Assembly: GCA_013044305.1 (NCBI GenBank)
Contig: JABEUT010000225.1
Span: 1 to 6,231, forward strand
Direction: 5' to 3'
Length of the DNA: 6,231 bases
From: Bacteroidia bacterium
GTDB lineage: Bacteria; Bacteroidota; Bacteroidia; JABEUT01
In this document: one piece after another, positions 1 to 5,812 of the stretch
How the letters are laid out: each line of letters opens with the position of its first letter
Numbering within the stretch: the first letter of the stretch is position 1
Program-made: the position numbers and the translations under genes
Notes under the pieces: generated by a model
The model's database searches: none
Told to the model about the DNA's origin: nothing
What the model saw: the letters and a program-made list of their open reading frames with translations, nothing else

Positions 1-4
1 ATAT

Positions 5-661
5 TTAATTGTTTTTCTGATGTTTTATTTTTTCAATCCGTATATTCAGGGAAGCCAGCCAGGCCGATAACATCACCCATCCTATAACGGCGGGATAAAA
101 TACCATTCTCATATGGTTATCCAGGTCATACACGTTAAATCCCGGGTTTCCGCCGTTGCCCGGATGCAATGAATCAACCTCGCTAAGCCTCGGATAAATC
201 ATTACAAAAACTACCAGCATCACATACGCAAAAATGTTATAGACAGCCGATATGCGGCTTCGCTTTTGCTCATCCTCTATGGAGTTCCGCAAAACGATAT
301 AGGCAAAATAACTTAGCAGGGTAATGGCTGCCCCGTTCAGCTTGGGGTCGTTAATCCACCAGGCGCCCCAGGTAAACCTTGCCCAGAGTGAACCGGTTAA
401 CAACCCCAATATGCCGAATACCATTCCGGTATTTACGCATTGGGAGGCAATAATATCATACTTTACAGAAGGTTTGCTTAGGTTTTTGATGCTATAAACA
501 AGCGAAACGGTAAGTATAAACATCATGGAAAACCACATGCAAACATGAAAAAACAGGTTGCGAATGGTTTCGTGGAGGATAGGCAGGGCCGGCACAGGCA
601 TCAAAAAGCCTGCCACGGCCGTATATACAAGAAAAATAACACATAAAACCTTCCACCACAT
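5..661 (-). CDS. ccmC: CcmC/CcsA-type heme-handling protein, cytochrome c biogenesis
   Basis: Integral membrane protein of cytochrome c maturation (System I type). CcmC binds heme at the outer face of the inner membrane and passes it to the chaperone CcmE. The 218-residue product has about six hydrophobic segments (roughly 5-22, 33-57, 75-93, 111-127, 137-156, 187-206). Between segments three and four lies the family's tryptophan-rich signature, WGAWWINDPKL (98-108), matching the WGxWWxWDxRL pattern. Two histidines fit the conserved axial heme ligands: H39 in FFHVCMW and H166 in SLHPGN, which resembles TLHQGS of the E. coli protein. It is slightly shorter than E. coli CcmC (about 245 residues). 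The start is ATG, with stop TAA at 5-7. It follows ccmB on the same strand after a 93-bp gap holding an AT-rich inverted repeat; the next gene leftward (ccmD, ccmE or ccmF would be expected) lies outside. Assignment to the CcmC/CcsA superfamily is firm; CcmC rather than a CcmF/CcsA relative is favoured by size and by the neighbouring ccmB. Confidence 0.9.
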   Translation of the reverse strand: MWWKVLCVIFLVYTAVAGFLMPVPALPILHETIRNLFFHVCMWFSMMFILTVSLVYSIKNLSKPSVKYDIIASQCVNTGMVFGILGLLTGSLWARFTWGAWWINDPKLNGAAITLLSYFAYIVLRNSIEDEQKRSRISAVYNIFAYVMLVVFVMIYPRLSEVDSLHPGNGGNPGFNVYDLDNHMRMVFYPAVIGWVMLSAWLASLNIRIEKIKHQKNN

Positions 662-670
662 AATTCTTGC

Positions 671-743
671 AATGTTGAATTTTAAATGTTGAATTTTGAA
701 TTAAAATACATCTTTTTTCATGTAACATTCAAAATTCAGCATT
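671..743. repeat. AT-rich direct and inverted repeat between ccmB and ccmC
   Basis: The 13-mer AATGTTGAATTTT occurs twice with a 14-bp period (671-683 and 685-697). Positions 685-702 can pair with 726-743 at 16 of 18 positions, leaving a 23-nt loop (703-725). Both arms are built from variants of the words TTGAATTTT and ATTCAAAATT. In the ccmB-ccmC transcript this would form a long weak stem just ahead of ccmC. It has no clear U-tract on the minus strand, so it is not a standard terminator. It could act as an mRNA processing or stability element, or be a decayed dispersed repeat. Confidence 0.6.
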
Positions 744-754
744 CAATATTGAAA

Positions 755-1405
755 TTAGTCCCGCCAAAGGTAGGGAAATAACAAATAACTCATAGCGCCA
801 ATTATAACATCAAGGGCTATCAGAGCAATCAAACTGCCAGTGAATCCGTTTGTACTTGCTCCCTCCATGCTTAATGCCGACAAATGCTGGGCGCTAAGCA
901 GAAGGGGTACTAAAAGGGGAAATGAAATTATTGCCATAAGTGCAAAACCGCCGCCGCCTTTGGAGGAAATAGAAAACGAAACAGTGAGCAAAGAAGATAT
1001 GCCCCAAACGGACAGGAGCATGGCTACAAGGAAGATCAGGAGATTGGACACAGGACAGCCAACAAAAAAGACATACCCCACAAAAGCCATCAGGCTGACA
1101 AGGAGCATAAAAAGTCCATTATAAATTAACCTCGCTAAAATGAACTTTTGCGGCGAAACGAGGGTGTAGAGATATAGCATTTCGCCTTCCCTGCCGGAAA
1201 AACTGCCTGACGAAGCGAACATCGCAATAAATACCATAAGAATCCAGAAAAGAGTGTTCCAGGTTGTGGCATCGAGGTCGTGCCGGAAGCCCAGATAGCA
1301 TATATAAACTATGCTTGAAATGTATAATAGGATAGCGAGCCACGATTTCCTGCTGCGCATCTCATGCCTGAACTCTCTCTGTATTATTGCGTAAACCTGG
1401 TTCAA
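755..1405 (-). CDS. ccmB: CcmB heme exporter subunit, TTG start
   Basis: Membrane subunit of the CcmAB ABC complex of cytochrome c maturation, which uses ATP to release heme-loaded CcmE from CcmC. The 216-residue product matches the family length (E. coli CcmB about 220). It shows a basic cytoplasmic N-terminus (QREFRHEMRSRKSW), then about six membrane segments (roughly 22-40, 50-66, 88-115, 120-147, 152-173, 189-211). The hallmark stretch FSGREGEMLYLYTLVSP (69-85) is present. The codon at 1403-1405 is CAA on the plus strand, so the gene starts with TTG. There is no ATG or GTG nearby in frame (the next Met is residue 16, inside the conserved N-terminus), and the frame stays open upstream only to the rsmG stop codon at 1469-1471. 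The partner ATPase gene ccmA is not adjacent: upstream is rsmG, 63 bp away, and downstream is ccmC. Confidence 0.9.
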   Translation of the reverse strand: MNQVYAIIQREFRHEMRSRKSWLAILLYISSIVYICYLGFRHDLDATTWNTLFWILMVFIAMFASSGSFSGREGEMLYLYTLVSPQKFILARLIYNGLFMLLVSLMAFVGYVFFVGCPVSNLLIFLVAMLLSVWGISSLLTVSFSISSKGGGGFALMAIISFPLLVPLLLSAQHLSALSMEGASTNGFTGSLIALIALDVIIGAMSYLLFPYLWRD

Positions 1406-1468
1406 TGTTAATTTATATGATTGGAAAAATTGAAGGTAAATGTAGTGTGATTCTGATAACCCCGATGC

Positions 1469-2125
1469 TTATACCCTAATATGAACTATTTTTTTGCCTA
1501 TAAAATAATCCTCTTCAAACCAGTCGCTGATATTATAAATACTTGCTCTTGAACCAAACGGCGCTATATCTCTGCTTAATTCTCCTCCCGCAAGATAAAT
1601 AACGCCATTGGGCAAAGTATTTTTGTTTCCCTGCCTGATTAATTTTTTCACCGTGGTATAAAATTCGCCGATGCTGCTTACAGCCCTGCCCGTAACAAAA
1701 TCTGCTGTTTCGGTTAACGTTTCAACCCTTGCCTGTACTGCTTTTACATTCTCGAGGTTCAAAGATTTAATTATTCCGTTCACGGCATTTATCTTTTTTC
1801 CGATAGAATCTGCCAATAAAAAAGAGCAACCCGGAAACATGATGGCGAGGGGTATTCCCGGGAATCCTCCTCCGGTACCGGCGTCGATAAATTGCGTTCC
1901 ATCGGTTAAGCCTGTAAGTTTTGCAATGCTTAAAGAGTGCAGGATGTGGTGCAGGTAGAGGTGCTCTATGTCTTTACGTGAGATAAGGTTTATTTTTTGG
2001 TTCCATTCCTTATATAGCCTTCCAAGCAGGGTGAATTTTTCCTTCTGGGTTTCTGTTAAAGAAAAATACTTTTGAATCAAACCGATGGAATCTTCCTCTG
2101 TGTTACTTGTTGTTATAGCGTTCAT
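1469..2125 (-). CDS. rsmG: 16S rRNA (guanine527-N7)-methyltransferase RsmG
   Basis: SAM-dependent methyltransferase (GidB) that makes m7G527 in the 530 loop of 16S rRNA; loss in other bacteria gives low-level streptomycin resistance. The 218-residue product (E. coli 207) has the N-terminal helical cap ending in the signature NLISRKD (46-52), with HHILHSL (59-65) after it. The glycine-rich SAM loop is DAGTGGGFPGIPLAI (81-95), the acidic residue after strand 2 is in LADS (104-107), and the conserved GRAV is at 147-150. The fold looks complete and no key residue is missing. The ATG at 2123-2125 gives a 10-15 residue extension before the conserved core, acceptable for the family. It lies 72 bp downstream of the sigma factor gene on the same strand and may share its transcript; I saw no exact TAnnTTTG in that gap. 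The pairing with a glycosyltransferase and a sigma factor is not functionally informative. Confidence 0.95.
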   Translation of the reverse strand: MNAITTSNTEEDSIGLIQKYFSLTETQKEKFTLLGRLYKEWNQKINLISRKDIEHLYLHHILHSLSIAKLTGLTDGTQFIDAGTGGGFPGIPLAIMFPGCSFLLADSIGKKINAVNGIIKSLNLENVKAVQARVETLTETADFVTGRAVSSIGEFYTTVKKLIRQGNKNTLPNGVIYLAGGELSRDIAPFGSRASIYNISDWFEEDYFIGKKIVHIRV

Positions 2126-2197
2126 TCCCCGATTTTATTACGGTTCTTACATTGCACATCAGTAAGCACAAATTGCCAACCTGGTGGTAAAGTATAG

Positions 2198-2803
2198 TTA
2201 AATATTATCCTTGGAGTTTTTTAACAGGTGCAGCAGAATATCCTTTGCCCTGAAAAGCTGTCCTTTTACTGTGCCGATAGGCATTTTAAGATGGGCTGAT
2301 ATTTCCTCATACGACCATTCTTTAAAATAGCGCAGTTCTATAAGGGTGCGGTAGCGCGGCTTCATGCTGCCAACCAGTTCGTGCATTATCTTTATCTTCT
2401 GTTTTTTAATAAATTTCTCTTCGGGGGTAAGGTATGCCGATTTTACCTCAAAATTCATTTCGTCGCCCTCTTCGTTCTCAAATGTCTTATCTATTGACAA
2501 TGGCTTTATCTTTTGCCTCCTCATGTAATCAATACAATTATTGGTGGCTATTCTGAAAAGCCAGGTGCTGAATGCAAAATCGGGGGTATAATTGGCAATA
2601 CCCTTAAAAGCTTTGCCGAAAGCCTCCATGGCAAGGTCGTCGGCATCGTCCTTGTTCTTCACCATTTTTAGCATCATAAAGTAGATGGAATCGTAGTAGC
2701 GTTTCAGCAATTCGGCATAAGCCCTCTGGTCGTTCTCCATGGCGCTTTTCACCAGTTCATAGTCGTGAAGCGCTTTTGCAGAGAGATGTTCTAGGTTTTC
2801 CAT
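2198..2803 (-). CDS. ECF-type RNA polymerase sigma-70 family factor
   Basis: Alternative sigma factor of 201 residues, the size of the ECF group. Region 2 spans about 27-97. It includes the DADDLAMEAFGKAF stretch (53-66) that contacts core polymerase and the STWLFRIATNNCIDYMRRQK segment (79-98) for -10 melting and recognition. A linker rich in Glu and Lys follows (about 105-135). Region 4 (about 146-192) has the helix-turn-helix WSYEEISAHLKMPIGTVKGQLFRAK, which reads the -35 element. No regions 1.1 or 3 are visible. No anti-sigma factor gene lies downstream (rsmG follows), so control by a linked membrane anti-sigma is not supported here. The ATG at 2801-2803 lies inside the end of the glycosyltransferase gene, overlapping it by 13 bp, which suggests translational coupling. 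No Shine-Dalgarno is obvious. The target regulon is unknown. In Bacteroidetes, stand-alone ECF factors of this kind are common. Confidence 0.93.
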   Translation of the reverse strand: MENLEHLSAKALHDYELVKSAMENDQRAYAELLKRYYDSIYFMMLKMVKNKDDADDLAMEAFGKAFKGIANYTPDFAFSTWLFRIATNNCIDYMRRQKIKPLSIDKTFENEEGDEMNFEVKSAYLTPEEKFIKKQKIKIMHELVGSMKPRYRTLIELRYFKEWSYEEISAHLKMPIGTVKGQLFRAKDILLHLLKNSKDNI

Positions 2804-3933
2804 GTAACACGTTTAAATAGCATATTTGAGACTGCAACACCGGGATAGAACACAAACAACAGGAACCATTCTATTATAGGCGAATATAGTAATAAATCCG
2901 TTTCGCCCAACCTTTTCATGGCCCTGCCGAAAATAAATAATTGTATCATAATTCTTACCGCGGCCAAAATAAGAACGGTCTGCCACCAATGCGTAAACAG
3001 CAGTACTACAAATGCAATAAAGTACAGGTATTGCCCCAATGCCCTTACCCCAAGTATCAGCATTGAACCGAAGTTGTAGTAACGCGAAGTGGAAATATGC
3101 CTCCGCTTCTGCCGTATCCATTCCTTAAGGCTCTCTTTGGGCTCCGATATGGTAATGCTGTCGCGGCCTGCTGCTATACGCGTATTTAAACGGGTTGCGG
3201 CTTTATTAATAAATAAGTCATCGTCGCCCGACGGTATGTGGCTATAGGGTGCAAACCCTTTTTGCTTCAGGAACAGTGATTTTTTGTATGCAAGGTTCCG
3301 GCCTACACCCATGTAAGGCTTTCCGGCAGCGGCGAGCGACAGGTACTGTAAGCCTATCTGGAACGTATCCATTCGTATCAGGTAATTGATAAGGCTTTTC
3401 TTTCTGTCATAGGCGCCATAACCCAAAACAATCTCTGTATCTTCATCAAATGCGCCCATCAGGGTATTCAGCCAGTTACTGCTTGCCGGTTTACAGTCGG
3501 CATCGGTAAATACCAGGTATTCGTACTGCGCACTCCTTATGCCTACCGTAAGCGCAAGTTTCTTGCCATGTTTATACACCTTATCCTCCTGTATGTGCAG
3601 CAAGCGCAGGTTGGCATATTTTTTACTGTACTGTTCCAGAACATACTGCGTGCCGTCGCTCGAGCAGTCATTCACCACTATTACTTCAAACATGGGATAG
3701 TTTTGTTCCAGCACGTGTTTAAGATTCTTTTCGAGAAAAACTTCCTCATTCTTTGCGCATATTATTACAGAAACACCTCTGCCTGCAATTCCAGCGGTTA
3801 TGTTCAGGTCCTTGTCCTGCCGGCTGCCTGCACTGAAGGCAAACCTCGAATAGACAAAAAAATAGAATAGAAGGTGAATGATAAAACCTAAACAAAAAAG
3901 TATAAAAATCAAGTTGAAACCTATATCCGTCAT
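2791..3933 (-). CDS. membrane-anchored family 2 glycosyltransferase
   Basis: Probable inverting GT-A fold glycosyltransferase that adds a sugar from an NDP donor to a lipid-linked or polysaccharide acceptor at the cytoplasmic face of the inner membrane. The 380-residue product has one N-terminal membrane segment (about 5-27), then the catalytic domain. That domain shows VSVIICAKNEE (54-64), VVNDCSSDGT (86-95), the metal-binding FTDADCKPAS (142-151), the acidic catalytic SGDDDLF (235-241) and RQKRRH (274-279) in place of the QxxRW motif. Two or three membrane segments follow (about 292-313, 318-335, 351-372). This layout resembles GT2 enzymes of cell-surface polysaccharide synthesis, but donor and acceptor cannot be read from the sequence. 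The ATG at 3931-3933 sits about 20 bp from a TAnnTTTG promoter motif on the same strand. Its stop overlaps the sigma factor start, so the two are probably cotranscribed. Confidence 0.92.
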   Translation of the reverse strand: MTDIGFNLIFILFCLGFIIHLLFYFFVYSRFAFSAGSRQDKDLNITAGIAGRGVSVIICAKNEEVFLEKNLKHVLEQNYPMFEVIVVNDCSSDGTQYVLEQYSKKYANLRLLHIQEDKVYKHGKKLALTVGIRSAQYEYLVFTDADCKPASSNWLNTLMGAFDEDTEIVLGYGAYDRKKSLINYLIRMDTFQIGLQYLSLAAAGKPYMGVGRNLAYKKSLFLKQKGFAPYSHIPSGDDDLFINKAATRLNTRIAAGRDSITISEPKESLKEWIRQKRRHISTSRYYNFGSMLILGVRALGQYLYFIAFVVLLFTHWWQTVLILAAVRIMIQLFIFGRAMKRLGETDLLLYSPIIEWFLLFVFYPGVAVSNMLFKRVTWKT

Positions 3934-3952
3934 AGAATCTTTTGTTTTGCTG

Positions 3953-3960
3953 CAAATTTA
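3953..3960 (-). promoter_or_regulatory. -7 promoter motif for the glycosyltransferase-sigma transcript
   Basis: Read on the minus strand this is TAAATTTG, an exact match to the Bacteroidetes -7 consensus TAnnTTTG. It lies about 20 bp upstream of the glycosyltransferase ATG. A good -33 TTG is not evident at 17-23 bp, only a T-rich stretch. This would give a short leader. Confidence 0.5.
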
Positions 3961-3986
3961 TCCCCGAATTACTATGAAAATGGTGT

Positions 3987-3994
3987 TATTTTTG
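3987..3994 (+). promoter_or_regulatory. -7 promoter motif for tgt
   Basis: TATTTTTG matches the TAnnTTTG consensus exactly and lies 41 bp before the tgt ATG. No clear -33 TTG is seen at the usual spacing. With the opposite-strand motif at 3953-3960 it makes the 102-bp gap a compact divergent promoter region. Confidence 0.5.
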
Positions 3995-4023
3995 ACATCA
4001 TTTCAACAGGTTAATTAACAAGT

Positions 4024-4027
4024 GGAG
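4024..4027 (+). promoter_or_regulatory. Shine-Dalgarno-like GGAG before tgt
   Basis: GGAG sits 8 bp upstream of the ATG at 4036. It is the clearest Shine-Dalgarno match in a window where the other starts have weak ones or none, and it supports this start for tgt. Confidence 0.5.
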
Positions 4028-4035
4028 CATCGAAA

Positions 4036-5202
4036 ATGAGAAAGGACTTATTTAAACTTATTCACAAAGATACGGCATCGGCTGCCAGAGCGGGCATTCT
4101 TACCACAGAACACGGCTTGGTGGAAACCCCAGTCTTCATGCCTGTCGGTACTGTGGCTTCGGTAAAAGCGGTTACGCAGCAGGATCTGGTTAAGGAAGTA
4201 AAGGCGCAAATCATCCTCTCCAATGCATACCATCTCTTCATAAGGCCCGGAATGGATATAATGCGCAAAGCAGGCGGATTGCATAAATTTATGAACACCG
4301 GCCTGCCTATACTTACCGATAGTGGCGGATACCAGGTCTATTCGCTTTCTCCCACAAGGAAGATAAAAGACGACGGTGTGGAATTTACCTCATTTCTCGA
4401 TGGCAGAAAGCATTTCTTTTCTCCCGAAACCGTTATTGATATTCAGAGAGTTATTGGCTCCGATATTATGATGCCGCTGGATGAATGCGCCCCTTATCCT
4501 GCCGAGTACAGTTATGTTAAAAAGTCTCTCAAGCTAACCCATGCCTGGCTGCAAAGGGCCGCCGGCTATAATTACACAGGCATGTATGGCCAAGGGCTCG
4601 AAGGCATTACCGCGGAGATAGCTGCCCCACGCACCCTTTTCGGTATTGTTCAGGGCGGCACATATCCCGACCTGCGTGAAGAGTCGGCTAAAACGGTTGC
4701 CGATATGAACCTTGACGGCAATGCCATAGGTGGACTTTCGGTAGGCGAACCTGCCGATAAAATGTATGCCATGACAGAAACCGTTTGCAGGCATTTGCCC
4801 GAAGACAAGCCACGGTACCTGATGGGGGTAGGCAAACCCGAAAATTTGCTGGAATCCATAGCTCTTGGTATTGATATGTTTGACTGCGTAATGCCTACAC
4901 GCAATGCACGTAACGGTTGGATATTTACCCGAAAGGGAATAATTAATCTTGTAAACAGCAAATGGAAGGATGACTTTTCGGAACTCGACCCCGACGGCAC
5001 CGCTTTTGTCGATTCGTATTACTCCAGGGCTTATGTACGGCACCTGCTTCATGCTAAAGAAATGCTGGGAGCGCAGATTTGTACCCTGCACAACCTCGCA
5101 TTTTATATACAGCTGATGAGCGAAGCGCGCAGGCATATTGCCGAGGGCACTTTTGCCCCCTGGAAAGCAGAGGCGGTGAAGGATGTAACACGAAGGCTTT
5201 AA
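4036..5202 (+). CDS. tgt: queuine/preQ1 tRNA-ribosyltransferase (Tgt) lacking the zinc-site cysteines
   Basis: Exchanges G34 of tRNAs with GUN anticodons (Tyr, His, Asn, Asp) for preQ1, the first tRNA-bound step of queuosine synthesis in the cytoplasm. The 388-residue product matches the family (Zymomonas 386, E. coli 375). Recognisable parts are TPVFMPVGT (31-39), ILSNAYHL (60-67), the general acid/base Asp in TDSGGYQV (94-101), the substrate loop FGIVQGG (202-208), GGLSVGE (232-238), YLMGVG (261-266) and the nucleophile motif DMFDCVMPTRNAR (280-292). The oddity is near the C-terminus. Where E. coli has the CxCxxC zinc ligands just before YSRAY, this protein reads LDPDGTAFVDSYYSRAY (317-333), so the three cysteines are replaced by Gly, Ala and Asp. 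The fourth ligand, His in LHN (H352), remains. The only cysteines are at 151, 251, 284 and 349. Catalytic residues are intact, so the enzyme is probably active with a metal-free subdomain. I recall similar GT-FVD sequences in Bacteroidetes Tgt, so this may be a clade feature. It is likely monocistronic. Confidence 0.96.
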   Translation: MRKDLFKLIHKDTASAARAGILTTEHGLVETPVFMPVGTVASVKAVTQQDLVKEVKAQIILSNAYHLFIRPGMDIMRKAGGLHKFMNTGLPILTDSGGYQVYSLSPTRKIKDDGVEFTSFLDGRKHFFSPETVIDIQRVIGSDIMMPLDECAPYPAEYSYVKKSLKLTHAWLQRAAGYNYTGMYGQGLEGITAEIAAPRTLFGIVQGGTYPDLREESAKTVADMNLDGNAIGGLSVGEPADKMYAMTETVCRHLPEDKPRYLMGVGKPENLLESIALGIDMFDCVMPTRNARNGWIFTRKGIINLVNSKWKDDFSELDPDGTAFVDSYYSRAYVRHLLHAKEMLGAQICTLHNLAFYIQLMSEARRHIAEGTFAPWKAEAVKDVTRRL

Positions 5203-5218
5203 GTTTAACCCCAAATTT

Positions 5219-5267
5219 AGCTATTTGCTATTGGCTGATGGCTATTAGCTATTAGCTATTGGCTACA
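5219..5267. repeat. seven tandem heptamers of consensus NGCTATT
   Basis: Units read AGCTATT, TGCTATT, GGCTGAT, GGCTATT, AGCTATT, AGCTATT, GGCTACA with an exact 7-bp period and no gaps. The first position varies (A, T or G), while GCT is constant in all seven units. The array begins 16 bp after the tgt stop codon. It is non-coding. Similar short heptameric arrays are known in intergenic DNA of other bacteria; function here is unknown. Confidence 0.85.
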
Positions 5268-5347
5268 TTGATAATAAATATCCCACTATTCTGATTCGGA
5301 AATACCCTAGTTCTGCGCTCTTAGTTTTTAACTCATTTACTCCCCTG

Positions 5348-5535
5348 TGCGGCGTTGCTTGCAGCTACGCCGCATAATAAAAGTAGCTGCAAGCCCGCCT
5401 GCCTTGCAGTTCGGGCAGGCTGCCAAAATGATAGGTTGAATTCTAAAGGACTCCAAGAAAGTGCAAGTACTTTCTTGTGCCCAACGTTTACGCACAATCT
5501 ACGCTCAACAGAGACAATCATTTTACCGCGTAAAC
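5348..5535. repeat. cluster of overlapping perfect inverted repeats
   Basis: Six perfect stems lie within 188 bp: 5348-5355 with 5367-5374 (8 bp); 5357-5368 with 5383-5394 (12 bp, GCTTGCAGCTAC); 5397-5403 with 5414-5420 (7 bp, GCCTGCC); 5454-5462 with 5469-5477 (9 bp, CAAGAAAGT); 5475-5480 with 5492-5497 (6 bp); 5486-5493 with 5528-5535 (8 bp, GTTTACGC). The first two share bases and cannot form together, as is true of the last two. The density is far above chance and suggests a dispersed palindromic element (REP-like or a decayed miniature element) or a structured RNA. No transposase is nearby. Confidence 0.7.
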
Positions 5536-5580
5536 ATAAATAACACCCCTATAAAAACAAGGCAATAAATAAATAGATGG

Positions 5581-5608
5581 TTGTTTAGTAGCACAATTAT
5601 TATATTTG
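5581..5608 (+). promoter_or_regulatory. Bacteroidetes-type promoter for the methyltransferase leader
   Basis: TTG at 5581-5583 and TATATTTG at 5601-5608 are separated by 17 bp, inside the 17-23 bp range reported for TTG/TAnnTTTG promoters of Flavobacterium. It would start a transcript near 5612-5616, giving about 220 nt of leader before the methyltransferase ATG at 5835. This is the best-formed promoter in the window. Confidence 0.6.
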
Positions 5609-5705
5609 CTACATTAAAATAAAAGCAAAATGTAATAACTAAAGACATATAAAATCTTGCGTTAAGCTGATTCTCGTACAGAAAACTAGCAATTTTAAAC
5701 GAACA

Positions 5706-5768
5706 ATGAAAAAGCGAAACGCTCATGCAATGCGTGGGCTTTCCTTATTTTGTTCGTGGGTATGCTAG
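5706..5768 (+). other. possible 20-residue leader peptide in the methyltransferase 5' leader
   Basis: ATG at 5706 opens a 20-codon frame (MKKRNAHAMRGL..., ending SWVC) that stops with TAG at 5766-5768. A second small frame in another register runs 5725-5796 (23 codons, starting MQCVGF). Its TGA overlaps the ATG at 5793, an in-frame upstream start for the methyltransferase. Both cross the first arm of the leader hairpin, so translation could influence folding. Neither has a clear ribosome site, and coding is unproven. Confidence 0.25.
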
Positions 5769-5812
5769 TACCTCTGTACCGGATAAGTGTAAATGACCCA
5801 CGCAGGTTTTTT
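5731..5812 (+). promoter_or_regulatory. attenuator-like structured leader with T-tract upstream of the methyltransferase
   Basis: TGCGTGGG (5731-5738) pairs perfectly with CCCACGCA (5797-5804). A second copy of the left arm, CGTGGGT (5755-5761), can pair with ACCCACG (5796-5802), so the two stems compete for the same bases. Between them are small hairpins such as GTAC-CTCT-GTAC (5768-5779) and GGTA...TACC (5759-5772). The shared right arm is followed by GG and six T (5807-5812), as in an intrinsic terminator, 22 bp before the ATG at 5835. A further small stem, TTGTG/CACAA, lies at 5811-5828. Competing stems plus a T-tract ahead of a gene is the usual layout of an attenuator or a cis-acting RNA. 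I do not recognise a named RNA family. Confidence 0.5.

Larger units (their letters stand above)
5203..5600. other. intergenic stretch between tgt and the methyltransferase promoter
   Basis: No convincing gene is present. Short open frames on both strands (62 codons at 5333-5521 minus and 5355-5543 plus, 67 codons at 5523-5726 minus) read through palindromic or AT-rich DNA and show no domain. The stretch holds a heptamer tandem array, a palindrome cluster and the start of a promoter, listed separately. No standard hairpin-plus-T terminator is seen just after tgt. Confidence 0.6.

Noticed and set aside
492..728. 78-codon minus-strand frame overlapping the ccmC start
   Set aside because: It is an out-of-frame shadow that reads through the AT-rich repeat and into ccmC; no recognisable domain.
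4534..5214. 226-codon open frame on the minus strand opposite tgt
   Set aside because: It is antisense to a clearly conserved tgt, shows no domain, and is explained by the codon bias of the sense gene.
5219..5267. CRISPR-like repeat array
   Set aside because: Units are 7 bp with no spacers, so this is a simple tandem repeat.
5333..5543. 62-codon frames on both strands over the palindrome cluster
   Set aside because: The two frames mirror each other because of the inverted repeats; no ribosome site or domain is visible.
5479..5665. Possible integron attC site: GCCCAAC and GTTAAGC fit RYYYAAC and GTTRRRY
   Set aside because: The boxes are about 180 bp apart, beyond the usual attC range, are not complementary to each other as a simple site should be, and no integrase or cassette array is present.
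5523..5726. 67-codon hydrophobic frame on the minus strand, membrane-like
   Set aside because: AT-rich DNA read in this frame gives Phe, Ile, Leu and Tyr by composition; it overlaps the methyltransferase promoter and leader on the other strand and has no promoter or ribosome site of its own.
5807..5812. Phase-variable homopolymer tract controlling the type III Mod gene
   Set aside because: Six T is too short for frequent slippage and lies upstream of the preferred start; it fits a terminator-like T-tract better.
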